DNA of 16,990 nt from Dehalococcoidia bacterium. GTDB taxonomy: Bacteria; Chloroflexota; Dehalococcoidia; GIF9; AB-539-J10. Position numbers and translations under genes: made by a program. Of this stretch, positions 1-7,658 are shown in pieces (position 1 is the stretch's first letter; every line of letters begins with the position of its first letter). The notes under the pieces were generated by a model. The model was not told the origin of the DNA. It was given only the letters and a program-made list of their open reading frames with translations, and ran no database searches. The stretch spans positions 1 to 16,990 of the forward strand of contig JAUVXS010000016.1 in assembly GCA_030603485.1 (NCBI GenBank), read 5' to 3'.

Positions 1-1047
1 CCTGGCTCCTTTGTCGGCAGCATCGATATCTATGCAGCCACCCATCCACTTCGGTTGGGTAGCAACTATTCCCACAGGACGCCCGTTGAAACGGGCAAAA
101 CCTGTGATTATATTCCGGGCATGGAGTCCCAAGGTTTCAAAGAAATGACCTTTGTCAACCATTTTTTCGATAACCTCGTACATATCGAAGGGTTGATATG
201 GATATTGTGGCAACAGACTAAGCAAATCCTCCTTTCTTTCTGGGTCATCGTCCGTTTGGACGCGAGGTGGTTTCTCTCTGTTATTGGAAGGCAAAAAGGA
301 TAACAGTTCCTTGCATTTATCCAGACAATCTGCGTCATCTTCAGCCACGACGTGTGTTTGCCCTGATTTGATAGCATGGGCCCTGTAGCCGGAAAGTTCC
401 TCAAGGCTGATTTCCTCCCCGGTTTGCGTTTTAACAAAAGCAGGGCCAGCAATGCCCATAAACCCCGTGTGCTTCGTTTGAATCAGGAAATCTTGCATTA
501 TAGGATGATATGCCTGTCCTCCTAAACAAGGGCCCATGAGTAGGGCTATCTGGGGTATTATTCCCGACGCAAGTATTTGAGACCTGAACAGCCATCCATA
601 ACTTTCCAGAGTATCTATTCCCTCTTGCAGTCGAGCGCCTCCCGAGTCATTCATGCCTACAAATGGCCATCCATTATCCTTGGCGAAATCTACAGCGCGA
701 ACAAATTTCTTACCATGATATTCGCCAAAGGTTCCCGCCATTGCGGTATAATCCTCAACAGCAACAACGACATGCCTGCCATTTACTTTGCCAAAGCCAG
801 TAATTACTCCTTCAGCAGGCACCTCCCTTCGGTCCATGCCAAAAGCAGTTGTCCTATGCTTAACACACAGCCCTATTTCTGTGAATGTGCCAGGGTCGAA
901 GAAATAATCTATCCTCTCCCGGGCCGACATCTGCCCCTTCTTATGGCGCTCTTCAATCGCCTTTGGCCCTCCCATCTGCAAGATGTGTTCTTGCTTTCTC
1001 TTCAGTTCTTCTATCTTGTCTAGACCTTTGTCAGACTCATCAGCCAT
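1..1047 (-). CDS. Biotin-dependent acyl-CoA carboxylase carboxyltransferase subunit (partial, 3' end beyond left edge)
   Basis: The frame is open from an ATG at 1047 to the window edge (349 codons), so the C-terminal third is missing (the family is usually about 510-520 residues). The product should transfer CO2 from carboxybiotin to an acyl-CoA such as propionyl-CoA, in the cytoplasm. Seen in the translation: the N-terminal crotonase-fold half with MNDSGGARLQEG (132-143), GPCLGGQAYHP (172-182) and KTQTGEE (206-212), then the start of the second half with NIITGFARFNGRPVGIV (312-328) and IDIDAADKGAR at the edge. All match propionyl-CoA carboxylase beta and methylmalonyl-CoA decarboxylase alpha proteins. 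Most relatives have GPCAGGAVYSP where this has GPCLGGQAYHP, so the acyl specificity is uncertain. A GGGGG ribosome site lies about 7 bases upstream. It has its own promoter at 1157-1185. No biotin carboxylase or biotin carrier gene is in the window. Confidence 0.93.
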   Translation of the reverse strand, partial: MADESDKGLDKIEELKRKQEHILQMGGPKAIEERHKKGQMSARERIDYFFDPGTFTEIGLCVKHRTTAFGMDRREVPAEGVITGFGKVNGRHVVVAVEDYTAMAGTFGEYHGKKFVRAVDFAKDNGWPFVGMNDSGGARLQEGIDTLESYGWLFRSQILASGIIPQIALLMGPCLGGQAYHPIMQDFLIQTKHTGFMGIAGPAFVKTQTGEEISLEELSGYRAHAIKSGQTHVVAEDDADCLDKCKELLSFLPSNNREKPPRVQTDDDPERKEDLLSLLPQYPYQPFDMYEVIEKMVDKGHFFETLGLHARNIITGFARFNGRPVGIVATQPKWMGGCIDIDAADKGAR

Positions 1048-1156
1048 GAATTAACCCCCTTTATGATGATAATTAGCCGCAGAGCTTTTGTAATTCCCAT
1101 CCCTTTCAAAGAAGGATTCTTGTACGAAAAGTAATTGCTCACTGCTTAACCCTGCT

Positions 1157-1185
1157 ATCATATGGCATAACCGCCAGCTTTTCAA
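1157..1185 (-). promoter_or_regulatory. Predicted sigma-70 promoter for the acyl-CoA carboxylase gene
   Basis: Read on the minus strand, TTGAAA (1185-1180) is followed by exactly 17 bases and TATGAT (1162-1157). Transcription would start near 1150, leaving a leader of about 100 bases before the ATG at 1047. This suggests the carboxylase gene can be expressed independently of the sucC-sucD-pabB unit upstream. Confidence 0.6.
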
Positions 1186-1233
1186 TGCTCCGATTCAGGT
1201 TTTACACTAAGAATCTACGATTTCTCGGCACTC

Positions 1234-2676
1234 TTATTGTGATGCTACAACCACTTCTGGTGCTAACTGCAAAGCTTGAATCAGAGCCCTGGCTTTGTCC
1301 AGGGTTTCCGTATATTCAGCTTCCGAATCAGAATCATAAATAATGCCACCCCCCACTTGAAAGTAAGCTCTGCCTTCTTTGATTAGAAAAGTGCGGATAA
1401 CGATGTTGATATCCAGGTCCCCATTGAAGCTTAGATAACCTACGGAGCCGGTATAGACGCTCCTCTTTGTCGGCTCCAGTTCATCAATAATTTCCATAGC
1501 TCGCACCTTAGGAGCGCCAGTAATAGAGCCACCAGGGAAAGTAGCCTTAAGCAGGTCAATATCGCTTCTGCCTTGACGTAACCTGCCCACGATGGTGGAG
1601 GTGAGGTGAAATACAGTGGGAAAAGTCTCCAGGATAGCTAACTCGGTGACTTTTATCGTGCCATAGCGGCAAACTCGCCCTAAGTCATTCCTCTCCAAAT
1701 CAACAATCATCACATTCTCTGCTCGGTCTTTGGTGCTGTGGGTCAACTCCTTAGCCAGGCGCTGGTCTTCAATAGTATCCCTGCCTCGTGGCCTCGTGCC
1801 CTTTATCGGTCGTGTTTCTACCAAGTCACCTTGAACTTTAAGGAACCTTTCCGGAGAGGCACTGACGATTGCTACGTCAGGGAAATTGAGATAGCTGGCA
1901 AAAGGAGCGGGATTAACCCTTCTTAGTCGCTTATAAAGCTCGTATGGCGGAATTTCTAAATCAGCCTCAAATCTCTGTGAAAGGTTGACCTGAAAGACAT
2001 CGCCGGCGGCGATGTACTCCCGCACTCTATTTACAGCTTTGATATACTCCTCATGAGTGAAATTGGACTTAAGCGTGATTTCTTTGTTTTGCTCAAGGCT
2101 GCGGCTCACAGCAATGACTGGATGGCTAGGACAAAGCCATCTCTTCATTTCCTCAAGTCTCATCTTTGCTCGGCTTAACCTTTCCTTTTCCTCCATCTCA
2201 GGAAAGCCAGTGGCAACAAGGTAGGTTTTCCCCTCCAGGTGGTCAAAGGCTGCGACAGTATCGTAGAAGGCAAAGTAACTCTCAGGGAGGTTAAAATCGT
2301 TTATAGCTGTAGATGGCAGGTGTTCAACGAAGTGGCACAGGTCATAGCTAAAATAGCCAACCGCCCCACCAAGGAAAGGCACAGGCGCTGGGCATTGGTC
2401 TAACTTATATATCTCCAGCAGCTTGCCTATAGCATCAAAAGGGTTACCATGCTGCACTTCGTGCTCCTGTCCACGAACCAGGGTTATTTCAGAGCCTCGA
2501 CTGTTCATCACAAGAAAAGGCTCACTGCCCAAGAAGGAATATCTCCCCAGCCTTTGATGATCCATGCCGCTGTCTAGAAAGAAGCTATAAGGTCTGTCCT
2601 TGACTAACTCAAAAAGCCCAGGGGCAGTCAAGGGAGTAGAGACCTCTTCGATTAATGGATAGCGCTTCCTAATCAC
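1234..2676 (-). CDS. pabB: Aminodeoxychorismate synthase component I (PabB)
   Basis: This 480-residue chorismate-using enzyme would convert chorismate and ammonia (from a PabA-type glutaminase) into 4-amino-4-deoxychorismate for p-aminobenzoate and folate. The C-terminal chorismate-binding domain is complete: PIKGTRPRG (290-298), DRAENVMIVDLERNDLGR (317-334), FPTVFHLTS (352-360) and PGGSITGAPK (381-390). Lys292 in PIKGT is the PabB signature lysine; anthranilate synthase TrpE normally has Ala there (PIAGT), so I call PabB rather than TrpE. The N-terminal half (about 1-190) is the usual anthranilate synthase I N-terminal domain. The start is GTG at 2676, 14 bases after the sucD stop, with only a weak purine-rich ribosome site, consistent with translational coupling in the sucCD unit. 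No pabA, pabC or other folate gene is in the window. Confidence 0.93.
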   Translation of the reverse strand: MIRKRYPLIEEVSTPLTAPGLFELVKDRPYSFFLDSGMDHQRLGRYSFLGSEPFLVMNSRGSEITLVRGQEHEVQHGNPFDAIGKLLEIYKLDQCPAPVPFLGGAVGYFSYDLCHFVEHLPSTAINDFNLPESYFAFYDTVAAFDHLEGKTYLVATGFPEMEEKERLSRAKMRLEEMKRWLCPSHPVIAVSRSLEQNKEITLKSNFTHEEYIKAVNRVREYIAAGDVFQVNLSQRFEADLEIPPYELYKRLRRVNPAPFASYLNFPDVAIVSASPERFLKVQGDLVETRPIKGTRPRGRDTIEDQRLAKELTHSTKDRAENVMIVDLERNDLGRVCRYGTIKVTELAILETFPTVFHLTSTIVGRLRQGRSDIDLLKATFPGGSITGAPKVRAMEIIDELEPTKRSVYTGSVGYLSFNGDLDINIVIRTFLIKEGRAYFQVGGGIIYDSDSEAEYTETLDKARALIQALQLAPEVVVASQ

Positions 2677-2690
2677 CCTATGAACAATAC

Positions 2691-3566
2691 CTACAAATTT
2701 TCTAAAGCTTTCCTGGTGGTGAGGCCAATTTCTGCGGGGTGTCGAGCTATGATAGCCCTAGCCTGTGACAGAGCCTTTATCTTCTCTGAAGCCTTGCCAG
2801 CACTACCAGTAATGATTGCTCCAGCATGTCCCATTCTTTTCCCCGGCGGAGCAGTACTACCAGCGATAAAAGCGACCACACGTTTAGTCATCTTGTGACT
2901 GATGAATTCAGCAGCCTCTTGTTCCATAGTGCCACCAATTTCACCAATAAGAACCACAGCCTTAGTATCCCGGTCTGCCTCAAATAATTCTAGGATATCA
3001 ATAAAAGTGCTGCCGGGCAAGGCATCACCGCCAATGCCAACACAGGTGGATTGTCCGATTCCCAAGCTGGTGAGCTGAGATACGACTTCGTAAGTCAGCG
3101 TGCCGCTGCGAGAAACTATCCCTACGTTGCCAGGAAGATGAATTTCCCCCACCATAATCCCAGCCTTACATTTACCCGGGGATATGACTCCCGAGCAATT
3201 AGGTCCGACGAGTCGGGTTGATTTTCCCCTAAGATAGCGGTGCACTTTCACCGTGTCTAATACCGGTATGCCCTCGGTTATGCACACAACCAGAGGCATG
3301 CCAGCGTCAATAGCCTCCAGGATGCCATCTGCGGCAAAGGCAGGAGGCACAAACAGGAGACTGGCATTAGCTCCAGTTTCAGCCATAGCTTTCTCCACAG
3401 TATTGAACACGGGCACACCCAATTGTTTACTGCCCCCCTTACCAGGTGTAACACCGGCCACTACCTTGGTGCCGTATTCTATACAGCGCTGGGCGTGAAA
3501 GCTACCTTCGTTGCCGGTAATGCCCTGAACCAAGAGTCTGGTGCTTTCATTAACGAGGATGCTCAT
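2691..3566 (-). CDS. sucD: Succinyl-CoA synthetase (ADP/GDP-forming) alpha subunit
   Basis: This is the CoA-binding, phosphohistidine-carrying subunit that with SucC interconverts succinyl-CoA and succinate with nucleoside triphosphate formation. The 291-residue length is normal. Visible signatures are TPGKGGSKQLGVPVFNTV (40-57), GPNCSG (121-126; GPNCPG in most relatives), SRSGTLTYE (152-160), GIGGD (177-181), GEIGGTMEQEAA (208-219) with Glu209, and KRMGHAGAI (243-251), in which His247 is the expected phosphorylated histidine. The ATG overlaps the sucC stop as ATGA, and an AAAGGAG site lies inside the sucC end, so the two subunits should be translated in a coupled way. Confidence 0.96.
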   Translation of the reverse strand: MSILVNESTRLLVQGITGNEGSFHAQRCIEYGTKVVAGVTPGKGGSKQLGVPVFNTVEKAMAETGANASLLFVPPAFAADGILEAIDAGMPLVVCITEGIPVLDTVKVHRYLRGKSTRLVGPNCSGVISPGKCKAGIMVGEIHLPGNVGIVSRSGTLTYEVVSQLTSLGIGQSTCVGIGGDALPGSTFIDILELFEADRDTKAVVLIGEIGGTMEQEAAEFISHKMTKRVVAFIAGSTAPPGKRMGHAGAIITGSAGKASEKIKALSQARAIIARHPAEIGLTTRKALENL

Positions 3567-4735
3567 TTCGTTACTCCTTTTGCCGCCTCGACTACCTTAT
3601 AAGCGCTATCGTAGAAATCTTTAGCCTGGATAAAGCTTATCCCTGACTCAGCCAGGATACGTTGACCTTCTTCTAAGTTTGTTCCTGCCAGTCTGATTAC
3701 TACGGGGAAGGGAATATTCATTTGCTGATAAGCTTCAACTATCCCCCTGGCGATGACATCTACCCTGGCCATGCCTCCAAATATATTCACCAGGACGGCC
3801 TTAATTCTGGGGTCAGCAACAAACATCTTGAACGAGTTTACCACTCTCGCGGTGTTATTAAGTGTGCCGATGTCCAGGAAATTTGCTGCTCTACCGTCAC
3901 AATGTTGAATAAGGTCGTTGACTGCCATGGCCAACCCGGCGCCATTGACCATACAGCCGATATTGCCATCCATCTTGACATAATTATCGATTCCCCAATC
4001 ACGAGCCTCGACTTCCAGAGGCTCCTCCTGCTCCTTATCTTGAAGCTCCTGGATATCCTTCTGTCGGTACAGGGCATTGTCGTCGAAACTGAGTTTAGCA
4101 TCTAGAGCCAGCAGCTTGCCCTCGGAGGTAACAACCAAAGGATTTATTTCAGCCAGGGAGCAATCCTTATCTATAAATAGCTTATAAAGATTTGTCATCA
4201 GCCGTGTGGCTTCACTTATCTGTCCTCCATTCAAGTTCATCCCATATGCCAGCTTGCGACCTTGGAATAGTTGAAAGCCAATAGCAGGGTCAATATCCCT
4301 CCGAAATATTCTCTCTGGAGTCGATTGTGCCACCTCTTCGATTTCCATGCCGCCGGCTTCACTGGCTATCATCAGTGGCAAGCGACTGGTGCCATCAACG
4401 AGGATGCTAAGATAAAGCTCTCGTGTCACATCGCTTGCTTCCTCTACCAGAACCTTACTTACCGGCACCCCTTCCGGTCCGGTTTGATGGGTCACCAGTC
4501 TGGTTCCAATCAATTGGCTCGCGGCTGTCTCTGCCTCTGCCGGGCTATTAACCGTCTTTATGCCTCCTGCCTTACCTCTTCCCCCAGCATAGACCTGGGC
4601 TTTGACTACTGGCTTGCTACCAATCTCGACAGCTATGTCTCTGGCTTCGCTGGGGCTGAAAGCCACCCTTCCTCTGGGAACGGGGATGCCGTATTGAGCC
4701 AGAAGAGCCTTGGCCTGATATTCGTGAACTTTCAC
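3563..4735 (-). CDS. sucC: Succinyl-CoA synthetase beta subunit
   Basis: This 390-residue protein is the nucleotide-binding, ATP-grasp subunit of succinyl-CoA synthetase. It opens with MKVHEYQAKALLAQYGIP, typical of the family, followed by KAQVYAGGRGKAGGIK (45-60), AEINPLV (195-201), DGNIGCMVNGAGLAMA (256-271) and KAVLVNIFGGMARVD (312-326). The start is GTG at 4735, chosen because AAAGGAG lies eight bases upstream and the Met-equivalent aligns with family N-termini; a nearby ATG is out of frame. Two normally conserved spots differ: the loop after ANFLD reads IGTLNN (289-294) where relatives have VGGGAT, and RLAGTN (348-353) replaces the usual RLEGTN. It heads the sucC-sucD-pabB unit. I do not see a convincing promoter between it and the upstream methyltransferase. 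Confidence 0.95.
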   Translation of the reverse strand: MKVHEYQAKALLAQYGIPVPRGRVAFSPSEARDIAVEIGSKPVVKAQVYAGGRGKAGGIKTVNSPAEAETAASQLIGTRLVTHQTGPEGVPVSKVLVEEASDVTRELYLSILVDGTSRLPLMIASEAGGMEIEEVAQSTPERIFRRDIDPAIGFQLFQGRKLAYGMNLNGGQISEATRLMTNLYKLFIDKDCSLAEINPLVVTSEGKLLALDAKLSFDDNALYRQKDIQELQDKEQEEPLEVEARDWGIDNYVKMDGNIGCMVNGAGLAMAVNDLIQHCDGRAANFLDIGTLNNTARVVNSFKMFVADPRIKAVLVNIFGGMARVDVIARGIVEAYQQMNIPFPVVIRLAGTNLEEGQRILAESGISFIQAKDFYDSAYKVVEAAKGVTK

Positions 4736-4807
4736 GTCATCTCCTTTCTATCTCCGTCTGTATCCTTGATGCATTTTACATGTTCTGCATGATATCCTAT
4801 AGAATCA

Positions 4808-4841
4808 TCTCCCGTTAGGGGAGAGGATTAAGGCGAAAAGG
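4808..4841 (+). repeat. Dispersed hairpin repeat, copy A (TCTCCC...GGGAGA type)
   Basis: TCTCCC (4808-4813) can pair with GGGAGA (4819-4824) around a GTTAG loop, followed by GGATTAAGGCGAAAAGG. A second copy at 12947-12986 shares TCTCCCGT, the GGATTA core and a purine-rich tail. This copy lies in the 165-base gap between the methyltransferase stop and the sucC start. Confidence 0.5.
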
Positions 4842-4900
4842 ACGATTTCCAGTTCTTCTTTGCTGGCAAATTCTTAATTCAATCATCAGAACTTGTTCAT

Positions 4901-5656
4901 TTATGTTTCTGGTTTAGCTATTTTTCTCATAATATAAAAACCATAACCGTAGTATTCAGAGTATTTTCTGTGCATGTCGATTTCCAACTGAAATGAATCA
5001 AATATCGACTGTGCATCTTTGTTAGATTGGCACTCTCGTCTCATTTCAGCAAGTTTTTTCTCTGCCGGCGCATAGTAATCTGTCCACCATGATTTACTTG
5101 GCAACGGAAAATAGTCAATCATTTCATATCCAGTCGACTTTACTACGGGATAAATATCCTCATAATATTTCATGTCAGGATATGCCCCTGTAAAATAGTC
5201 TCTAATTTCCTGTGGCGTTTCTCGCTTGAACCATACCAGCTCGCTTACAACCAGATATCCTCTGGGTTTAAGTAACGCTTTCCATGACCTGAGTGCATTC
5301 GCAAATCCCATACAGTATGCTGCTCCTTCCGACCAAATCACATCATAACTTTCCGCGTGGAAATTCATTGCGGCCATATCTCCGACGACACAATGGATTC
5401 TTTTCTCAAGCCTTGCCTGGCGGGCTTTGCGTTTGAGAATCTCAATAAAGGGAGCGTGATTGTCCAAAGCAGTAATGTTTCCCGAACTAAGTTCCGCTAG
5501 AACCAAGGTCTGGGCGCCGGTTCCACATCCTACATCAAGTATTTCAGGAAACTCGAACAATTCGGTAAGCATCTGGTAAGCTTTCTTTGTTGATCTTTCG
5601 TCACCCGGCCCCTGTCGTGGCAACGATTCAAATATTTCGAAGTAAATATCTTCCAC
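4901..5656 (-). CDS. Class I SAM-dependent methyltransferase, substrate unknown
   Basis: This 251-residue protein has the Rossmann-type methyltransferase fold: motif I EILDVGCGTGAQT (38-50), an acidic motif II residue in ALDNHAPF (63-70), VVGDMAAMNF (90-99) and the post-IV stretch DVIWSEGAAY (105-114) and LKPRGYLVVSE (129-139). The C-terminal 100 residues are rich in Trp, Tyr and charged residues and probably form the substrate lid. It is cytoplasmic, with no membrane segment. The start is GTG at 5656; a weak GAGAAG lies about 10 bases upstream. It lies on the same strand as sucC, 165 bases upstream, but context does not reveal the substrate. It most resembles generic small-molecule methyltransferases. 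Confidence 0.85.
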   Translation of the reverse strand: MEDIYFEIFESLPRQGPGDERSTKKAYQMLTELFEFPEILDVGCGTGAQTLVLAELSSGNITALDNHAPFIEILKRKARQARLEKRIHCVVGDMAAMNFHAESYDVIWSEGAAYCMGFANALRSWKALLKPRGYLVVSELVWFKRETPQEIRDYFTGAYPDMKYYEDIYPVVKSTGYEMIDYFPLPSKSWWTDYYAPAEKKLAEMRRECQSNKDAQSIFDSFQLEIDMHRKYSEYYGYGFYIMRKIAKPET

Positions 5657-5761
5657 TGTTTAGTTCTTCTCGAATTATTTAATCAACTTTTCAATAGCTG
5701 CGCCTAATGTCTGGGCAGTTTTGCTGTAACAAGCACAGAGCGTTTCTTGATTATATTACCT

Positions 5762-5884
5762 TCAACTTTTTGTCAGGATAGTGTATTTAACTCCTGATTT
5801 TTTCGCCAAATCTTCCAAAGACACAAAATCCAATTCTGTGCCCAAAATCGGCTTGCTTGCCAGCCAGGCCTCGTTTTTTCTAAT
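5762..5884 (-). pseudogene. Orphan C-terminal coding fragment directly behind the tRNA 3' end
   Basis: Starting at the base after the tRNA CCA, the minus strand reads an open frame of about 40 codons ending in TGA at 5762, with protein-like content such as EAWLASKPILGTELDFVSL and EDLAKKSGVKYTILTK. It has no start codon or ribosome site. A second short frame further on (about 5745-5670) reads KTAQTLGAAIEKLIK before its stop, suggesting one frameshifted gene tail. I do not recognise the family. The simplest reading is a gene truncated when DNA was joined at the tRNA. Confidence 0.4.
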
Positions 5885-5975
5885 TGGCGGAGGGGGTGGG
5901 ATTCGAACCCACGTTCGCCAAAAAGGCGAAAGCGGTTTTCAAGACCGCCACCTTAAGCCGCTCGGTCACCCCTCC
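5885..5975 (-). tRNA. tRNA-Ser (anticodon UGA), CCA encoded
   Basis: On the minus strand the acceptor GGAGGGG pairs perfectly with CCCCTCC, followed by G and an encoded CCA (5887-5885). The T arm is GTGGG TTCGAAT CCCAC. The anticodon stem GCGGT/ACCGC encloses CTTGAAA, giving anticodon TGA, which reads UCN serine codons. A long variable arm (TTCGCC...GGCGAA) is the class II hallmark of tRNA-Ser. The 5' side abuts an integrase remnant whose frame runs through the tRNA. Confidence 0.96.
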
Positions 5976-6326
5976 CAAAGCTAATTTTTGGTTCTTACTC
6001 AAGGTTATGTCTTCTATTGACGTTAAATTGCTGTTAATTTTGCCAGCACCGTTCACCGCAGGCGGTAACACCTCATCCAATAACGCCATGGCATCTGATT
6101 GCATCCCCTCTATTATATGAGAATAGACATCCATAGTAAATGCAACTGAGGCATGACCGAGGGCCTCAGAGATAACCTTTGCATTAGTATCACGTAATAA
6201 TAAGGCTGCGAGGTGCTCCCTGGTAGGCATTTGGAACTGGGACAGGTCAATGGCCGGTTCAAGTAAGGCTCTTATACGGGCGCTGATCGAGGGGGGGACG
6301 AAGAAGCCAGAATAAACTTTGCTATA
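5976..6326 (-). pseudogene. Tyrosine recombinase (integrase) C-terminal remnant
   Basis: The frame is open from 6326 and reads through into the tRNA, stopping only at 5880. The recognisable part is the C-terminal catalytic region: REHLAALLLRDTNA, then VISEALGHASVAFTMDVYSH, which matches the family's conserved LGHASV and the final catalytic Tyr (VYSH). The preceding box (family HDLRHT) is degenerate here as MPTREH, with the catalytic His lost. No start codon precedes residue 33 of the open frame (ATG at 6230), and the N-terminal and core-binding domains (about 200-250 residues) are absent. The intact enzyme would have recombined an element at or near the adjacent tRNA-Ser. I judge it non-functional. 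Confidence 0.75.
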
Positions 6327-6556
6327 TCAGGCAGGGACAGGCTAATTACACCGGTAGACAAAAAGAATTCGCCCTATTACTGCTAGACTCTCAGGGCATC
6401 AGGAGTGTGGCCAGGATATTATTACTTCACCGGCGGATTGTTCAGAGACGGTGCCCACAATATGATGAGCAGGTTAAACGGTGCTCTCTATGGGTATACG
6501 ATTGGACGGAAAGAAGACGCAAACGGCGGGAGTTCAGAATCACGACAATGTGGTAA
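6287..6556 (+). pseudogene. Possible IS1-like transposase helix-turn-helix remnant
   Basis: An 89-codon frame without a usable start ends in TAA at 6554. It contains EFALLLLDSQGIRSVARIL, which has the spacing of the helix-turn-helix in IS1-type InsA proteins (compare GCRATARIM), followed by a very Arg-rich tail. There is no ribosome site, and the 5' end overlaps the integrase remnant on the other strand. The match is by eye only and the family call is weak; chance is a real alternative. Confidence 0.25.
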
Positions 6557-6644
6557 ATTTGGACTAATTAGCGGGTAAGGATACTATCAATGCTACGCTT
6601 GGCATCTGACCTTTACCCATGCGTTTAGCCCTTAATACGTGGTA

Positions 6645-6667
6645 AGTATTTCGGGCACCGAAATACT
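6645..6667 (-). terminator. Perfect 10-bp hairpin downstream of the lipoprotein gene
   Basis: AGTATTTCGG (6645-6654) and CCGAAATACT (6658-6667) form a perfect stem with a three-base loop, beginning 9 bases past the lipoprotein stop on the minus strand. No T tract follows, so it may be an RNA-stabilising 3' hairpin rather than a classic intrinsic terminator. Confidence 0.4.
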
Positions 6668-6676
6668 GGGTAGCAC

Positions 6677-7102
6677 CTATTCTTCTCCTATGGTCATTAC
6701 GAAGACAGCCCCCCAAGGGTCCGCTGTCTCGGATGAGTCTATTAAGTCCCCGTCCTTCCAAATTTCGACCTCAAGCGTGCCATTCACACTCTGTTTCTGG
6801 AACATTCCCCCGACCGATATGACGTCATGAACTGTGTACTCTTGGGGAACCTGCCCTTCGACAGGAATGGAATTTGAATTGTAAACCACCCAGGTCTCTG
6901 GATCGTAAGCTGCGTTCACCACCACGTACTCACCTGAAAAATTCAACCCAGTCGTGTTACTACAAACCTTGATCGTATAGGTTGACGCTAGATCTTCGAG
7001 CGCGTCCTCAATCGTGTTCCTAATCATGCCCTCAGTATTCACGCAACCAATCGGCAGCAGGACTAGAGTGAGGATTGAGATGAGTAGTAAAAGCCTTTTC
7101 AT
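6677..7102 (-). CDS. Small predicted lipoprotein, function unknown
   Basis: This 141-residue protein starts with MKRLLLLISILTLVLLPIGC: two basic residues, a hydrophobic core and Cys20, which fits a type II (lipoprotein) signal peptide, although Pro at -3 of the lipobox is unusual. The mature part is short and beta-rich, with Thr/Val-rich strands such as GEYVVVNAAYDPETWVVYN and ending in TIGEE. It would be anchored to the outer face of the membrane. GAGAGGAC precedes the ATG by five bases, a good ribosome site. A perfect TTGACA lies on the minus strand about 55 bases upstream, but I see no -10 at proper spacing. I recognise no domain. It lies in the accessory block with no functional partner. 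Confidence 0.7.
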   Translation of the reverse strand: MKRLLLLISILTLVLLPIGCVNTEGMIRNTIEDALEDLASTYTIKVCSNTTGLNFSGEYVVVNAAYDPETWVVYNSNSIPVEGQVPQEYTVHDVISVGGMFQKQSVNGTLEVEIWKDGDLIDSSETADPWGAVFVMTIGEE

Positions 7103-7658
7103 TATGTCCTCTCTATACTATTAATATACTCTGACTTATCTTCTGGAAAGTGTCAATCACCGATTTGTACCGTTCATTCCGTTACTTTAGTCCTGGCCTG
7201 TTCAGTGGCTCCTGTTGGTCGGATACGTGATGCAAAGCAGTGACACTGGATCTACAGTCCTCTATTCCGGTTGGCCACCAGTGGAATAGGATCGCCATAT
7301 CCTGGGAGAGAGGCTGTAATAAATGGCAACCAGAAGGACGAAGGGGTAGTCTCAAGTGGATTCAACTCCTGGTGAATGACTGCCCCGATTATCGTTTCAT
7401 CATGGGCGAAATCAGTTCCTCGCCTTTTCTTAATTCGATAATTTTGCTACACCTTTATATTTCTTCTGGACTTCTGTTTTCTACAGAGTCCGGGGTTAGC
7501 TATAATAGTACTGCTGAAATCGCGGAGGCTTGTATGGTATACTTTATATTCCACAAGCTGAAGTAAGAGTAGGAGGATAAGATTTCATTCCTTGACCTAT
7601 CGCCTAGATTGACTGTGCAATAGAAGTCGGTCATTTATCCTCAAAGGGGCGGAGCAAA
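7103..7658. other. Intergenic stretch, no convincing gene
   Basis: This 556-base gap separates divergent genes. An open frame of 108 codons on the plus strand (7240-7566) has no ribosome site and no family-like motifs. A TATAAT at 7501-7506 with a poor TTTCTA 17 bases upstream, and a TATACT near 7532, are possible promoters for the 7659 gene. I see nothing else recognisable; it may be decayed DNA of the island. Confidence 0.4.

Noticed and set aside
108..452. Minus-strand 114-codon open frame
   Set aside because: It overlaps the carboxyltransferase on the same strand in another frame; the carboxyltransferase frame is open and matches its family across the whole region.
3722..4105. Plus-strand open frame opposite sucC
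   Set aside because: Antisense shadow of a well-matched sucC, without a ribosome site.
5781..6120. Plus-strand open frames across the tRNA region
   Set aside because: They read the antisense of tRNA-Ser; the familiar-looking GGIRTH-type peptide is a known translation artefact of tRNA genes.
6564..6761. Minus-strand open frame downstream of and overlapping the lipoprotein gene
   Set aside because: It overlaps the lipoprotein's 3' end in another frame, crosses the 10-bp hairpin and has no ribosome site.
7240..7566. Plus-strand 108-codon open frame in the long intergenic gap
   Set aside because: No ribosome site, no family-like motifs, and composition unlike the neighbouring real genes.
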